Of a stretch of 12,357 bases of DNA, positions 1 through 6,320 are shown in pieces; the stretch's first letter is position 1; each line of letters starts with the position of its first letter. Below the pieces are notes generated by a model. It was not told where the DNA came from and ran no database searches. It was given only the letters and a program-made list of their open reading frames with translations. A program made the position numbers and the translations under genes. This DNA is from DASYHS01 sp035998295 (GTDB taxonomy: Bacteria > Pseudomonadota > Alphaproteobacteria > Azospirillales > Azospirillaceae), in the NCBI RefSeq assembly GCF_035998295.1, contig NZ_DASYHS010000239.1, positions 1 through 12,357 on the forward strand, read 5' to 3'.

Positions 1-212
1 TCGGGGACGGCCGCCACATGGGGCGAGAGGTCGGCATGGCGGAAACGCAGCTCCATCCGGCCGCCGGCCCGCATCTCCATCGGCCCCGTGGCAAGCCACT
101 TCCCGCGCTTCTCCGAGTCCGTCAGATAGGCCCAGACCCGCTCGACCGGTCCGGGCAGCAGACGTTCGAACCGGATCGTGCCCGGCTCCGTCACGGTGCC
201 GTAGTCGCTCAT
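1..212 (-). CDS. SRPBCC / AHSA1-like protein, N-terminal part (runs off the window)
   Basis: Seventy residues are visible, starting MSDYGTVTEPGTIRFERLLP, followed by a PVERVWAYLTDSEKRGKWLA segment and a GGRMELRFRH strand. This is the typical first strand, helices and second strand of the START/SRPBCC fold in the AHSA1 (activator of Hsp90 ATPase homologue 1-like) group. Proteins of this group bind hydrophobic ligands in a deep cavity; the substrate here cannot be told. The ATG at 212 is preceded by GGGAGAG (217-223) at a good distance, so the start is well supported. The C-terminal half lies off the left edge. Family members are often encoded next to an ArsR-type repressor. None is in the window, but the upstream region carries two operator-like palindromes that suggest such control. 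The gene follows potI on the same strand but has its own promoter. Confidence 0.85.
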   Translation of the reverse strand, partial: MSDYGTVTEPGTIRFERLLPGPVERVWAYLTDSEKRGKWLATGPMEMRAGGRMELRFRHADLSPHVAAVP

Positions 213-229
213 CGCGCTCTCCCATATTG

Positions 230-241
230 AACCATATGGTT
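230..241. promoter_or_regulatory. Operator-like palindrome AACCATATGGTT, copy 1 (downstream of -10)
   Basis: This is a perfect 12-bp inverted repeat, identical to the copy at 270-281, with centres exactly 40 bp apart (about four helical turns). It lies just downstream of the -10 box at the expected transcription start of the SRPBCC gene. Palindromes of this kind suit winged-helix ArsR-family dimers that control SRPBCC genes. The regulator's identity is inferred. Confidence 0.65.
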
Positions 242-242
242 A

Positions 243-271
243 AGCATAGGCGCGCCGAAGCGAATGGTCAA
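243..271 (-). promoter_or_regulatory. Sigma70-type promoter of the SRPBCC gene
   Basis: Read on the minus strand, TTGACC (266-271) is followed after exactly 17 bp by TATGCT (243-248). These match the -35 and -10 consensus at 5/6 and 4/6 positions. The start codon is at 212, giving a leader of roughly 25 nt that contains GGGAGAG. The two palindromes overlap the -35 box and directly follow the -10 box, so a bound repressor would block RNA polymerase. Confidence 0.7.
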
Positions 272-281
272 CCATATGGTT
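270..281. promoter_or_regulatory. Operator-like palindrome AACCATATGGTT, copy 2 (at -35)
   Basis: This second perfect copy of the 12-bp palindrome shares its last bases with the -35 box (TTGACC, minus strand). It lies only a few bases beyond the potI stop codon at 289. Both copies are preceded by GA in one orientation (GAACCATATGGTT), so the site may be slightly longer than 12 bp. Confidence 0.65.
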
Positions 282-288
282 CAGTAAG

Positions 289-1134
289 CTAGGCGATCTC
301 CTCGGCCTGCGCGGCCAGGCGCTCGTCGCGGCGGCGCTGGCGCTCCCGGCGGGCGTTCAGGACGCCGGCCAGAATGATGCCGGCGGTCACGACCAGCACG
401 ATCAGCGTCGCGAGCGCGTTGATCTCCGGCGTCACGCCGAGCCGCACGCTCGAGAAGATCACCATCGGCAGCGTGGACGAGCCGGGGCCCGACACGAAGC
501 TGGCGATCACGAGGTCGTCGAGCGACAGCGTGAAGGCGAGCAGCCACCCCGCGAGGATCGCGGGCGCGATGATCGGCAGCGTGATGACCAGGAAGACCTT
601 CGCCGGCCGCGCGCCGAGATCCATCGCCGCCTCCTCGATGCTTTCGTCCAGGCTGGCCATGCGCGACTGCACGATCACGGCGACGAAGGCCATGGTGAAG
701 GTGATGTGGGCGATCGTGATCGTCGTCATGCCGCGGCCGGCGGGCCATCCGACGAGTTGTTCCAGCGTCACGAACAGCAGCAGCAGCGACAGGCCGGTGA
801 TCACTTCCGGCATCACCAGCGGGGCGGTGATCAGGCCGCCGAACAGGGTGCGGCCCCGGAACCGGCCGAAGCGCGCGAGCGCCATGCCGGCCAGCGTGCC
901 GAGCACGACCGAGACCGTCGCGGTGACCGCGGCGATGCGCAGCGACAGCCACGCCGCCGACAGGAGCTGCTGGTTTTCCAGCAGCGAGGCGTACCAGCGG
1001 ACCGACCAGCCGCCCCAGATCGTGACCAGGCGCGAATCGTTGAAGGAATAGAGGATCAGCAGCGCGATCGGCACGTACAGGAACGCGTAGCCGAAGGCGA
1101 GCACGGACATGGCGAAGCCGGGTCCGCGCCTCAC
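289..1134 (-). CDS. potI: Polyamine ABC transporter permease PotI
   Basis: This is an inner-membrane permease of the spermidine/putrescine importer, 281 aa from the GTG at 1134. The EAA loop that docks the ATPase is at about residues 168-187 (EEAAMDLGARPAKVFLVITL). It is followed by GWLLAFTLSLDDLVIASFVSGPG and SSVRLGVTPEINALATL segments that match E. coli PotI closely from memory. About six hydrophobic segments are visible, the first at residues 9-30, with a basic C-terminal tail. I chose GTG 1134 because it overlaps the potH stop (GTGA) and has AGGAGG at 1145-1150. The ATG at 1110 (273 aa) has no comparable ribosome site. It is the last gene of potFGHI, and no terminator is evident before the next promoter. 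Confidence 0.93.
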   Translation of the reverse strand: MRRGPGFAMSVLAFGYAFLYVPIALLILYSFNDSRLVTIWGGWSVRWYASLLENQQLLSAAWLSLRIAAVTATVSVVLGTLAGMALARFGRFRGRTLFGGLITAPLVMPEVITGLSLLLLFVTLEQLVGWPAGRGMTTITIAHITFTMAFVAVIVQSRMASLDESIEEAAMDLGARPAKVFLVITLPIIAPAILAGWLLAFTLSLDDLVIASFVSGPGSSTLPMVIFSSVRLGVTPEINALATLIVLVVTAGIILAGVLNARRERQRRRDERLAAQAEEIA

Positions 1135-2168
1135 GACCGTTCCGCCTCCTGGCGGCGGCCCTGGAAGAGCTGGAACAGCATGATGGGGACCACGAGCAGC
1201 AGCAGCAACGCGATCGCGACTGCCGAGGCGACGGGCCAGTCGCGGTTGGCGAAGAACTCGTTCCACAGCACCGAGCCGATCATCAGCGTCCCGGGCCCGC
1301 CGAGCAGCGCCGGGATCACGAACTCGCCGACCGCCGGGATGAAGACGAGCATGGAGCCCGCGACGATGCCGGGCGCGGAGAGCGGCAGCGTCACCCGCAG
1401 GAAGGTCGTCAGCGGCCGTGCGCCCAGGTCGGCCGCCGCTTCCAGCAGCGTGCCGTCGAGCTTCTCCAGCGTCGCGTAGAGCGGCAGGATCATGAAGGGC
1501 AGGTAGCTGTAGACGATGCCGACATAGACGGCGGTCTCGGTGTAGAGGATCTGCAGCGGCTGGTCGATGACGCCGAGCCAGAGCAGGGCGGAGTTCAGGA
1601 AGCCTTCCTGGCGCAGGATGCCGATCCAGGCGTAGACGCGGATCAGGAACGACGTCCAGAACGGCAGGATGATCAGCATCAGCAGCGGCCCGCGCCACCT
1701 GGGATCGGCGCGCGCGATCGCGTAGGCCATCGGGTAGCCCAGCAGAAGGCACAGCAGCGTCGAGATGGCCGCGATGCGGATCGAGCTCAGATAGGCGACC
1801 GCGTAGAGCGGGTCCTCGGCCAGGAACAGGTAGTTGCCGATGTTGAGCCGGATCGTGAGATAGGTCTCCTGCGCCCATTCCAGCAGAGGCGTGTAGGGCG
1901 GCAGCGCCAGGGCGATGTCGGCGAAGCTGATCTTGAGGACGATCGCGAAGGGGACCAGGAAGAACAGCAGCAGCCACAGATAGGGCACCGCGACCACCAG
2001 GCTGCGGCCGCGCAGGCCGGTGCGCCGGAACAGCCCCGAGATGGTGCCGAAGGCGCCGCGCGTCACCCGGACCGGGCCCGCCTCGACCGGGACCGCCTCG
2101 ATTGGGCCCGCCTCGACCGGAACCGCCGCGGTCGGATGGCCGCCGGGGGGACGGACGACCGGCGTCAT
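1131..2168 (-). CDS. potH: Polyamine ABC transporter permease PotH
   Basis: This is the partner inner-membrane permease of PotI, 345 aa. Hydrophobic segments lie at about 57-80, 130-152, 160-183, 212-232, 266-288 and 313-335. The EAA loop is at 243-262 (EAAADLGARPLTTFLRVTLP), followed by the PotH-like stretch MLVFIPAVGEFVIPALLGGP. The ATG at 2168 overlaps the potG stop (ATGA), so translation is probably coupled; no separate Shine-Dalgarno is seen. The first 55 residues are a Pro/Val/Ala/Glu-rich cytoplasmic extension with a tandem ten-residue repeat (PVEAGPIEAV then PVEAGPV). Such a repeat is not usual for the family and may be a lineage-specific expansion. Confidence 0.94.
   Translation of the reverse strand: MTPVVRPPGGHPTAAVPVEAGPIEAVPVEAGPVRVTRGAFGTISGLFRRTGLRGRSLVVAVPYLWLLLFFLVPFAIVLKISFADIALALPPYTPLLEWAQETYLTIRLNIGNYLFLAEDPLYAVAYLSSIRIAAISTLLCLLLGYPMAYAIARADPRWRGPLLMLIILPFWTSFLIRVYAWIGILRQEGFLNSALLWLGVIDQPLQILYTETAVYVGIVYSYLPFMILPLYATLEKLDGTLLEAAADLGARPLTTFLRVTLPLSAPGIVAGSMLVFIPAVGEFVIPALLGGPGTLMIGSVLWNEFFANRDWPVASAVAIALLLLLVVPIMLFQLFQGRRQEAERS
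2074..2130. repeat. 30-bp tandem repeat in the 5' part of potH
   Basis: Two copies of a GGGCCCGCCTCGACCGG-type unit begin at 2074 and 2104, a period of exactly 30 bp; the second copy is slightly shorter and diverged. The period is a multiple of three, so the repeat keeps frame and encodes the ten-residue repeat in PotH's N-terminal extension. It probably arose by slippage or local duplication. Confidence 0.8.
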
Positions 2169-3313
2169 CGGGTCAGCACCACGCCGGCCGACGGCCGCCA
2201 GTGGACCCACACCTCGTCGTCCCAGGTGATGGGCATCTCGGTCATGCGGCCGACATTCGGCATCGTGACCCGGACCCGCGTCCCGGAGGCCAGTTCGACC
2301 AGGTAGGTCGACATGTTGCCGAGATAGGCGATCTCGCGGACCACGCCGCGGGCGAGGTTGCGGCCGTCGCAGCCCGCCGGCTGCTGGTGGGAGAGGGCCA
2401 TCTTCTCCGGCCGCACCGCGACCCAGACCTGGGTCCCGATCGGGACGGCGGCGCCATGGCCGACATGGAGGTCGCATCCCGCCTCGGGCGAGCTGACCAC
2501 GACGTGGTCGGGCCCGTCCTCGACGACGCGCCCCTCGAACTGGGTGACCGAGCCGATGAAGCCGGCCACGTAGCGGCTGTTGGGGTACTCGTAGACCTCG
2601 CCCGGCGTGCCGACCTGCGCGATCGCGCCTTCCCGCATCACGGCGATGCGGCTCGACATCGTCATCGCCTCCTCCTGGTCGTGGGTGACGATCACGAAGG
2701 TGATGCCGAGCTGTTCCTGGATGTTCACCAGCTCGAACTGCGTCTGCTCGCGCAGCTTGCGGTCGAGCGCGCCGAGCGGCTCGTCGAGCAGCAGGAGCTT
2801 CGGCCGCTTGACCAGGCTGCGGGCCAGCGCCACGCGCTGGCGCTGGCCGCCCGAGAGCTGGTGGGGCTTGCGCCCCGCGAAGCGGCCGAGCTGGACCAGG
2901 TCCAGCATCTCGGCGACGCGCGAGCGGATCTGCTGCTTCGGCACCCGGTCCTGCTTCAGGCCGAACGCGACGTTCTGCTCCACGGTCATGTGGGGGAACA
3001 GGGCGTAGGACTGGAACATCATGTTGACCGGCCGCTCGTAGGGCGGAATGCCCGACATGTCGGCGCCGTCGATGAAGATGCGGCCGGAACTCGGCGTCTC
3101 GAAGCCCGCCAGCATGCGCAGCAGGGTCGTCTTGCCGCTGCCGGACCCGCCGAGCAGCGAGAAGAACTCCCCGCGATAGATGTCGAGGCTGACGTCGTCG
3201 ACGGCGGTGAAGTCGCCGAACGCCTTCGTGACCCGTTCGATGCGGAGATACGGCGCCTCGGCGGGGTCCCGCCAGGGGTCCGGTTTCGACTTGCGGGAAG
3301 GATGGGCGGTCAT
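2165..3313 (-). CDS. potG: Polyamine ABC transporter ATPase PotG
   Basis: This is the cytoplasmic ATPase subunit that powers the PotFGHI importer, 382 aa, the usual length. Walker A is GGSGSGKT (55-62), the Q-loop Gln is about residue 101 (MMFQSYALFPHMTVEQN), the signature is LSGGQ (153-157), Walker B is LLLLDE (173-178) and the H-loop His is 211. A C-terminal TOBE-type regulatory region follows from about 290, including VAVRPEKM and AYLGNMSTYLVEL. The wording PPYERPVNMMFQSYALFPHMTVEQN is characteristic of PotG/PotA. The ATG at 3313 has GAGGGG immediately upstream. A 91-bp gap with a strong hairpin separates it from potF; its stop overlaps the potH start. Confidence 0.96.
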   Translation of the reverse strand: MTAHPSRKSKPDPWRDPAEAPYLRIERVTKAFGDFTAVDDVSLDIYRGEFFSLLGGSGSGKTTLLRMLAGFETPSSGRIFIDGADMSGIPPYERPVNMMFQSYALFPHMTVEQNVAFGLKQDRVPKQQIRSRVAEMLDLVQLGRFAGRKPHQLSGGQRQRVALARSLVKRPKLLLLDEPLGALDRKLREQTQFELVNIQEQLGITFVIVTHDQEEAMTMSSRIAVMREGAIAQVGTPGEVYEYPNSRYVAGFIGSVTQFEGRVVEDGPDHVVVSSPEAGCDLHVGHGAAVPIGTQVWVAVRPEKMALSHQQPAGCDGRNLARGVVREIAYLGNMSTYLVELASGTRVRVTMPNVGRMTEMPITWDDEVWVHWRPSAGVVLTR

Positions 3314-3351
3314 TGCCCCTCGGGCTGGACGCGGGTCGTTCGGAAGCGGAA

Positions 3352-3378
3352 CGCCCCGGCCGCGAGTGGGCCGGGGCG
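3352..3378 (-). promoter_or_regulatory. Hairpin in the potF-potG intergenic gap
   Basis: CGCCCCGGCC (3352-3361) and GGCCGGGGCG (3369-3378) form a perfect 10-bp, all-GC stem with a 7-nt loop. No T-tract follows on the minus strand, so it does not look like a full terminator. Its position after the binding-protein gene suggests attenuation or 3'-end protection that gives more PotF than PotGHI, as seen in other binding-protein-first ABC operons. That role is inference. Confidence 0.6.
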
Positions 3379-3404
3379 CATCGGACCGGTCGGGACCGGA
3401 GGCG

Positions 3405-4511
3405 TCACTGCCCGGTCTTCACCCGGGTCCAGGAACGGGTGCGAAGGCGGTCGGCCTGCGGCGACACCGCCTGGACCGTGAACATCCGCTCGCGCGCCGC
3501 CGCGGGAGGGAACACGGCCGGGTTGGAGCTGACCGCCTCGTCGATCATTTCCAGCGAGGCCGGCACCGCATTGCCGTAGTTCACGTAGTCGGTGATCCCG
3601 GCCATCACCTTCGGGTCGAGGACGAAGTTGATGAAGGCGTGGGCCGCGTCGGCGTTGGGCGCGCCGGCCGGGACGGTCAGCATGTCGAACCAGAGCTGCA
3701 CGCCTTCCTTCGGCGTCACGTACTCGACCGAGACGTTGCTGCCGACCTCCTCGGCGCGGGCCTGCGCCTGGATCACGTCGCCCGAATAGGCCAGCGCCAC
3801 GCAGCTGTCCCCGGCCGCCAGGTCGTTGATGGTCTGGCCGGTGACGAAGTTCTTCACGTGGGGCCTGATCGCCATCAGCGTCTCCTCGACCCGCTGCAGG
3901 TCCTCCGGCTTCTCGGAGTTCGGGTCGAGACCCAGGTAGTTGAGCACGGTCGGGATCGTGTCGGTCGCCGAATCGAGGATCGTGATCCCGCAGGGCGCCA
4001 GCTTCTCGGCCCATTTCGGGTCGAAGATCAGGTCGAAGCTGTCGAGCGGCGCGTCCGGCGCCAGCTCGCGGATTTTGTCGGGGTTGATGCCGAGGCCGAT
4101 CGTGCCCCAGGCGTAGATGGCGCCGTACTCGTTGCCGGGGTCGGTCCGCTCGGCGACTTGGCGCATCAGGGTCTCGTCGAGGTTCTTCCAGTTCGGGATC
4201 TTGCTCTTGTCGAGCTTCTGCAGCGCGCCGGCCTGGATCAGCTTGGACATGGTCGGCTCGGCCGTCGGCACGGTGACGTCGTAGCCGGAATTGCCGACCA
4301 TCAGCTTCTGCTCGAGGATCTCGAGGTTGTCGTAGACGTCGTAGTTCGTCGCGACGCCAGTGGCCGCGGTGAAGTCCTGCAGCGTCGTCTCGCCGATGTA
4401 GTCGTTCCAGTTGTAGATGTTGACCTGGCCCTGCGCGGCGGCGATGCCGGGCGCGAGCAGCGCGGCCGCCGCGACGGCGCCGGCCAGGGTGGCTGCGAGC
4501 TTCTTGTCCAT
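3405..4511 (-). CDS. potF: Polyamine-binding periplasmic protein PotF
   Basis: This is the periplasmic solute-binding protein that delivers putrescine or related polyamines to PotGHI, 368 aa. The signal peptide is clear: MDKK, a hydrophobic Ala-rich core, then a likely cleavage after AAA (residue 26). The mature protein begins QGQVNIYNWNDYIGE, the PotF/PotD hallmark. Further family features are W35/D37/Y38, YDVTVP, D245 in YSGD, WFD (274-276) and the C-terminal DRLRTRSWTRVKTG. Cys174 and Cys237 align with the cysteine pair of E. coli PotF. The ATG at 4511 has GAGGA a few bases upstream. In-frame starts up to 4595 are unlikely because they would bury the signal peptide. It is the first gene of the operon. 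Confidence 0.95.
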   Translation of the reverse strand: MDKKLAATLAGAVAAAALLAPGIAAAQGQVNIYNWNDYIGETTLQDFTAATGVATNYDVYDNLEILEQKLMVGNSGYDVTVPTAEPTMSKLIQAGALQKLDKSKIPNWKNLDETLMRQVAERTDPGNEYGAIYAWGTIGLGINPDKIRELAPDAPLDSFDLIFDPKWAEKLAPCGITILDSATDTIPTVLNYLGLDPNSEKPEDLQRVEETLMAIRPHVKNFVTGQTINDLAAGDSCVALAYSGDVIQAQARAEEVGSNVSVEYVTPKEGVQLWFDMLTVPAGAPNADAAHAFINFVLDPKVMAGITDYVNYGNAVPASLEMIDEAVSSNPAVFPPAAARERMFTVQAVSPQADRLRTRSWTRVKTGQ

Positions 4512-4554
4512 CTTGTCCTCGACCTGTTCGTTCGGGCGGCTTCCGGTCGGCGAC

Positions 4555-4583
4555 ATTGCAGCGCCCGGGGGCCCGATTGTCAA
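4555..4583 (-). promoter_or_regulatory. Sigma70-type promoter of potFGHI
   Basis: On the minus strand a perfect TTGACA (4578-4583) is followed after 17 bp by TGCAAT (4555-4560), a 4/6 match to TATAAT. Transcription would start near 4548, giving a leader of about 37 nt before the potF ATG at 4511. The GC-rich spacer contains a CCCGGGGGCCCG near-palindrome, whose role is unknown. Confidence 0.65.
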
Positions 4584-4709
4584 TGTTCGAGCCAAATTCC
4601 GGCCGGATCGGGGCGATTAAATCTCCTCTGGACGCGCAACCGCGCCATGCTACGATAGGGGTAGTGGGTCTACATCCGCGCAGAATGCACTCGAGCTGGA
4701 GGAGCCGGC
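4584..4709. other. Divergent intergenic region upstream of potF and the broken repeat-protein gene
   Basis: This stretch lies between the potF promoter and the plus-strand start at 4710. I see no gene. On the plus strand, TACGAT near 4652-4657 could be a -10 box for the rightward gene, but no convincing -35 box pairs with it. GGAGGAG (4698-4704) is a strong Shine-Dalgarno for the GTG at 4710. Confidence 0.4.
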
Positions 4710-5214
4710 GTGTCGATCTCGATGCCCTCATATTTCATGTTCAACCTCTCCAAGATGGATGACCTGTACAGGCAGACCATCTGGGACAGCATGAGCGAGG
4801 ACGAGCAGAAGAGCTCGGCCGCGGACTGGAAGGCGCTGAACGACGAGAGCGGCTCGGCCTACGGCAAAGGGGCGACGACGATCCCTTCGGCGCCGCCCGA
4901 ATCGAAGTACGACACCGACCCCCAGCAGCTCGGCGCGACGCGGAACACCACCTACTCGGCGGCCCCGACGGCGGCGACGCTGACCGGCTTCAACAAGCTG
5001 CTGGACTCCGGTACGGTCTCCGGGCTGGTGTTCGTCGACGTCGTCAACGCCAACACGAACGCCGCGAAGTCCCAGCTCGCCTCGGACGCCTACGGCATCA
5101 CGTCCTCGCGCTACGGCGGCAGCCAGGGCGTGCTCGGCGTCGACCTGAACGACAACGGCGCCATCGACGACGCGAGCGAGCTGTTCGGCAACGAGGCCGG
5201 CGGCAGCGCCGGCT

Positions 5215-5430
5215 ATCTCGACTTCACCATCGACGCCTCGAAGCTGTCCGCCGGGGACTCCATCGCCTTCTCGGTCGCGCGCGCGCTCGGCGGCGCCGAG
5301 CAGACCTACGCGGTGACGACCGAGACGACGGTCCAGGAGATCGCGGACGGCATCAACCAGGCGGTGTCCGACGGCACCCTGTAGGGCATCAGCGCAGCGT
5401 CGTCGACGGCCGGCTGCGCCTGGGCGCGAC
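5215..5430 (+). repeat. Hook-IN-like module, copy A (damaged)
   Basis: This is the first of two diverged internal modules of the broken gene: YLDFTIDASKLSAGDSIAF, then EQTYAVTTETTVQEIADGIN, then QAVSDGTL, then TAG. After a one-base shift it continues DGRLRLGATDPATG. It matches copy B at about half of its positions by eye and contains both inactivating lesions. Similarity to Flagellin_IN is judged from memory only. Confidence 0.6.
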
Positions 5431-5556
5431 GGATCCGGCGACGGGGCTCGCCGACGTCTACGGCACCGTGACCGGGTCGCTGACGGACAAGACCGGCGAC
5501 GTCACGACGCCGGCCGCGATCACGGCCGGCAACGGCCTCGACACCCCCGGCCACGC

Positions 5557-5800
5557 CGACTACGCGCTCGGCGCCGCGACGCCGAGCGCCGGGGACGAGA
5601 TCCGCTTCGCGGTCGACGGCGGCACGGAGCAGGTCTTCACCCTGACCGGCGCGCAGGACGTCGACGCGCTGGTCGAGGCCATCAACCAGGCCGTCACCGA
5701 CGGCACGCTGAGCGGCGTCACCGCCTCCAACGAGGGCGGCGCGCTGCGCCTGACGGCGTCGGACCCGGCGGGCAGCGTCACCGCCGGCTCGCTGGTCGAC
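5557..5800 (+). repeat. Hook-IN-like module, copy B (intact)
   Basis: This is the second module: ADYALGAATPSAGDEIRF, then EQVFTLTGAQDVDALVEAIN, then QAVTDGTLSGVTASNEGG, then ALRLTASDPAGS. It keeps its frame throughout and serves as the template that exposes the nonsense and frameshift changes in copy A. Confidence 0.6.
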
Positions 5801-6058
5801 CGGACCGCCGACGCCGAGACCGCCGGGGCCGCCTTCCTGTCCGACAGCATGCAGCGCCTTTCCGACTACGTCTCGGTCGCGGCGGACGGCAGCGTGACTT
5901 GGACCTCGGAGAAGAAGGCGATGCTGCTGTCCTCCTCCGGCGCTTCCTCCTATGCGAATCTGAGCCTGAGCGGGCTGATCAACGGCCAGCAGGCGACGGT
6001 CGACACCACGCTCAGCCTGACGCAGAACCAGGGTGCGCGGATCAACGTCGCGGTCTGA

Positions 6059-6320
6059 CGCCCGGCTTTCCCGGCAGCCTGGACCACGTCATCCGCGGCG
6101 GCGCCTCATGGCGGCGCCGGTTCCGTCCGGCCGGCGCGGAGATCCTTCCACACGAACCCACCGGCTCGGCGACGCAAGACGTCGCCACAATTCTTGGTAA
6201 TAAAGCGGCAAATACAGCTCGGAATAAGACTGAAGTTTTCCGGCTAGATTTCGAATCCTCTATTGACAGAAAGCTTATCGGAAACACACCATGTAAGAGT
6301 TGCAAAGGTAATTCCATGGT
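6059..6320 (+). promoter_or_regulatory. Relatively AT-rich leader and promoter region before the TIM-barrel gene
   Basis: The region holds no convincing gene. A short stem, CGGCGCC/GGCGCCG (6099-6105 and 6113-6119, 7-nt loop), follows the broken gene but lacks a T-tract. From about 6180 the sequence becomes much richer in A/T than its surroundings. A perfect TTGACA (6263-6268) is followed after 18 bp by CACCAT (6287-6292), a weak -10 box. CACCATG (6287-6293) and CATGGTG (6315-6321) form a 7-bp inverted repeat just before the start, and AAAGG (6304-6308) is the only plausible Shine-Dalgarno. Confidence 0.45.

Larger units (their letters stand above)
4710..6058 (+). pseudogene. Broken gene for a repetitive, possibly surface or secreted protein
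   Basis: An open frame from GTG 4710 (GGAGGAG at 4698-4704) stops at TAG 5382-5384. A second frame, entered about 5400, runs to the stop ending at 6058. Adding one base makes the span 1350 bp, or 449 residues. The product has no signal peptide. Residues 145-157 (DLNDNGAIDDASE, then LFG) resemble the Ca-loop motif of FrpC/RTX-type proteins. Two modules, about 5215-5430 and 5557-5800, share an AGD-I-F-V...INQAV-DGTL pattern reminiscent of flagellin hook-IN repeats. The intact copy reads LSGVTASNEGGALRL; the damaged one reads L-stop-GISAAS-frameshift-DGRLRL, so TCG to TAG plus a one-base loss explains it. There is no ribosome site at the GTG at 5468. Function unknown; two sequencing errors are a less likely alternative. 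Confidence 0.72.

Noticed and set aside
3180..4658. A 492-codon plus-strand frame opposite potF and potG
   Set aside because: It is a low-complexity Val/Asp/Arg/Gly shadow; the opposite strand encodes unmistakable PotF and PotG.
5468..6058. An independent gene starting at GTG 5468
   Set aside because: There is no ribosome site, and it begins in the middle of a module whose first part is in the upstream frame. It is better explained as the rear part of the broken gene.
6099..6119. An intrinsic terminator after the broken gene
   Set aside because: The stem is 7 bp with no T-tract; in such GC-rich DNA this is weak evidence, so it is mentioned only within the leader entry.
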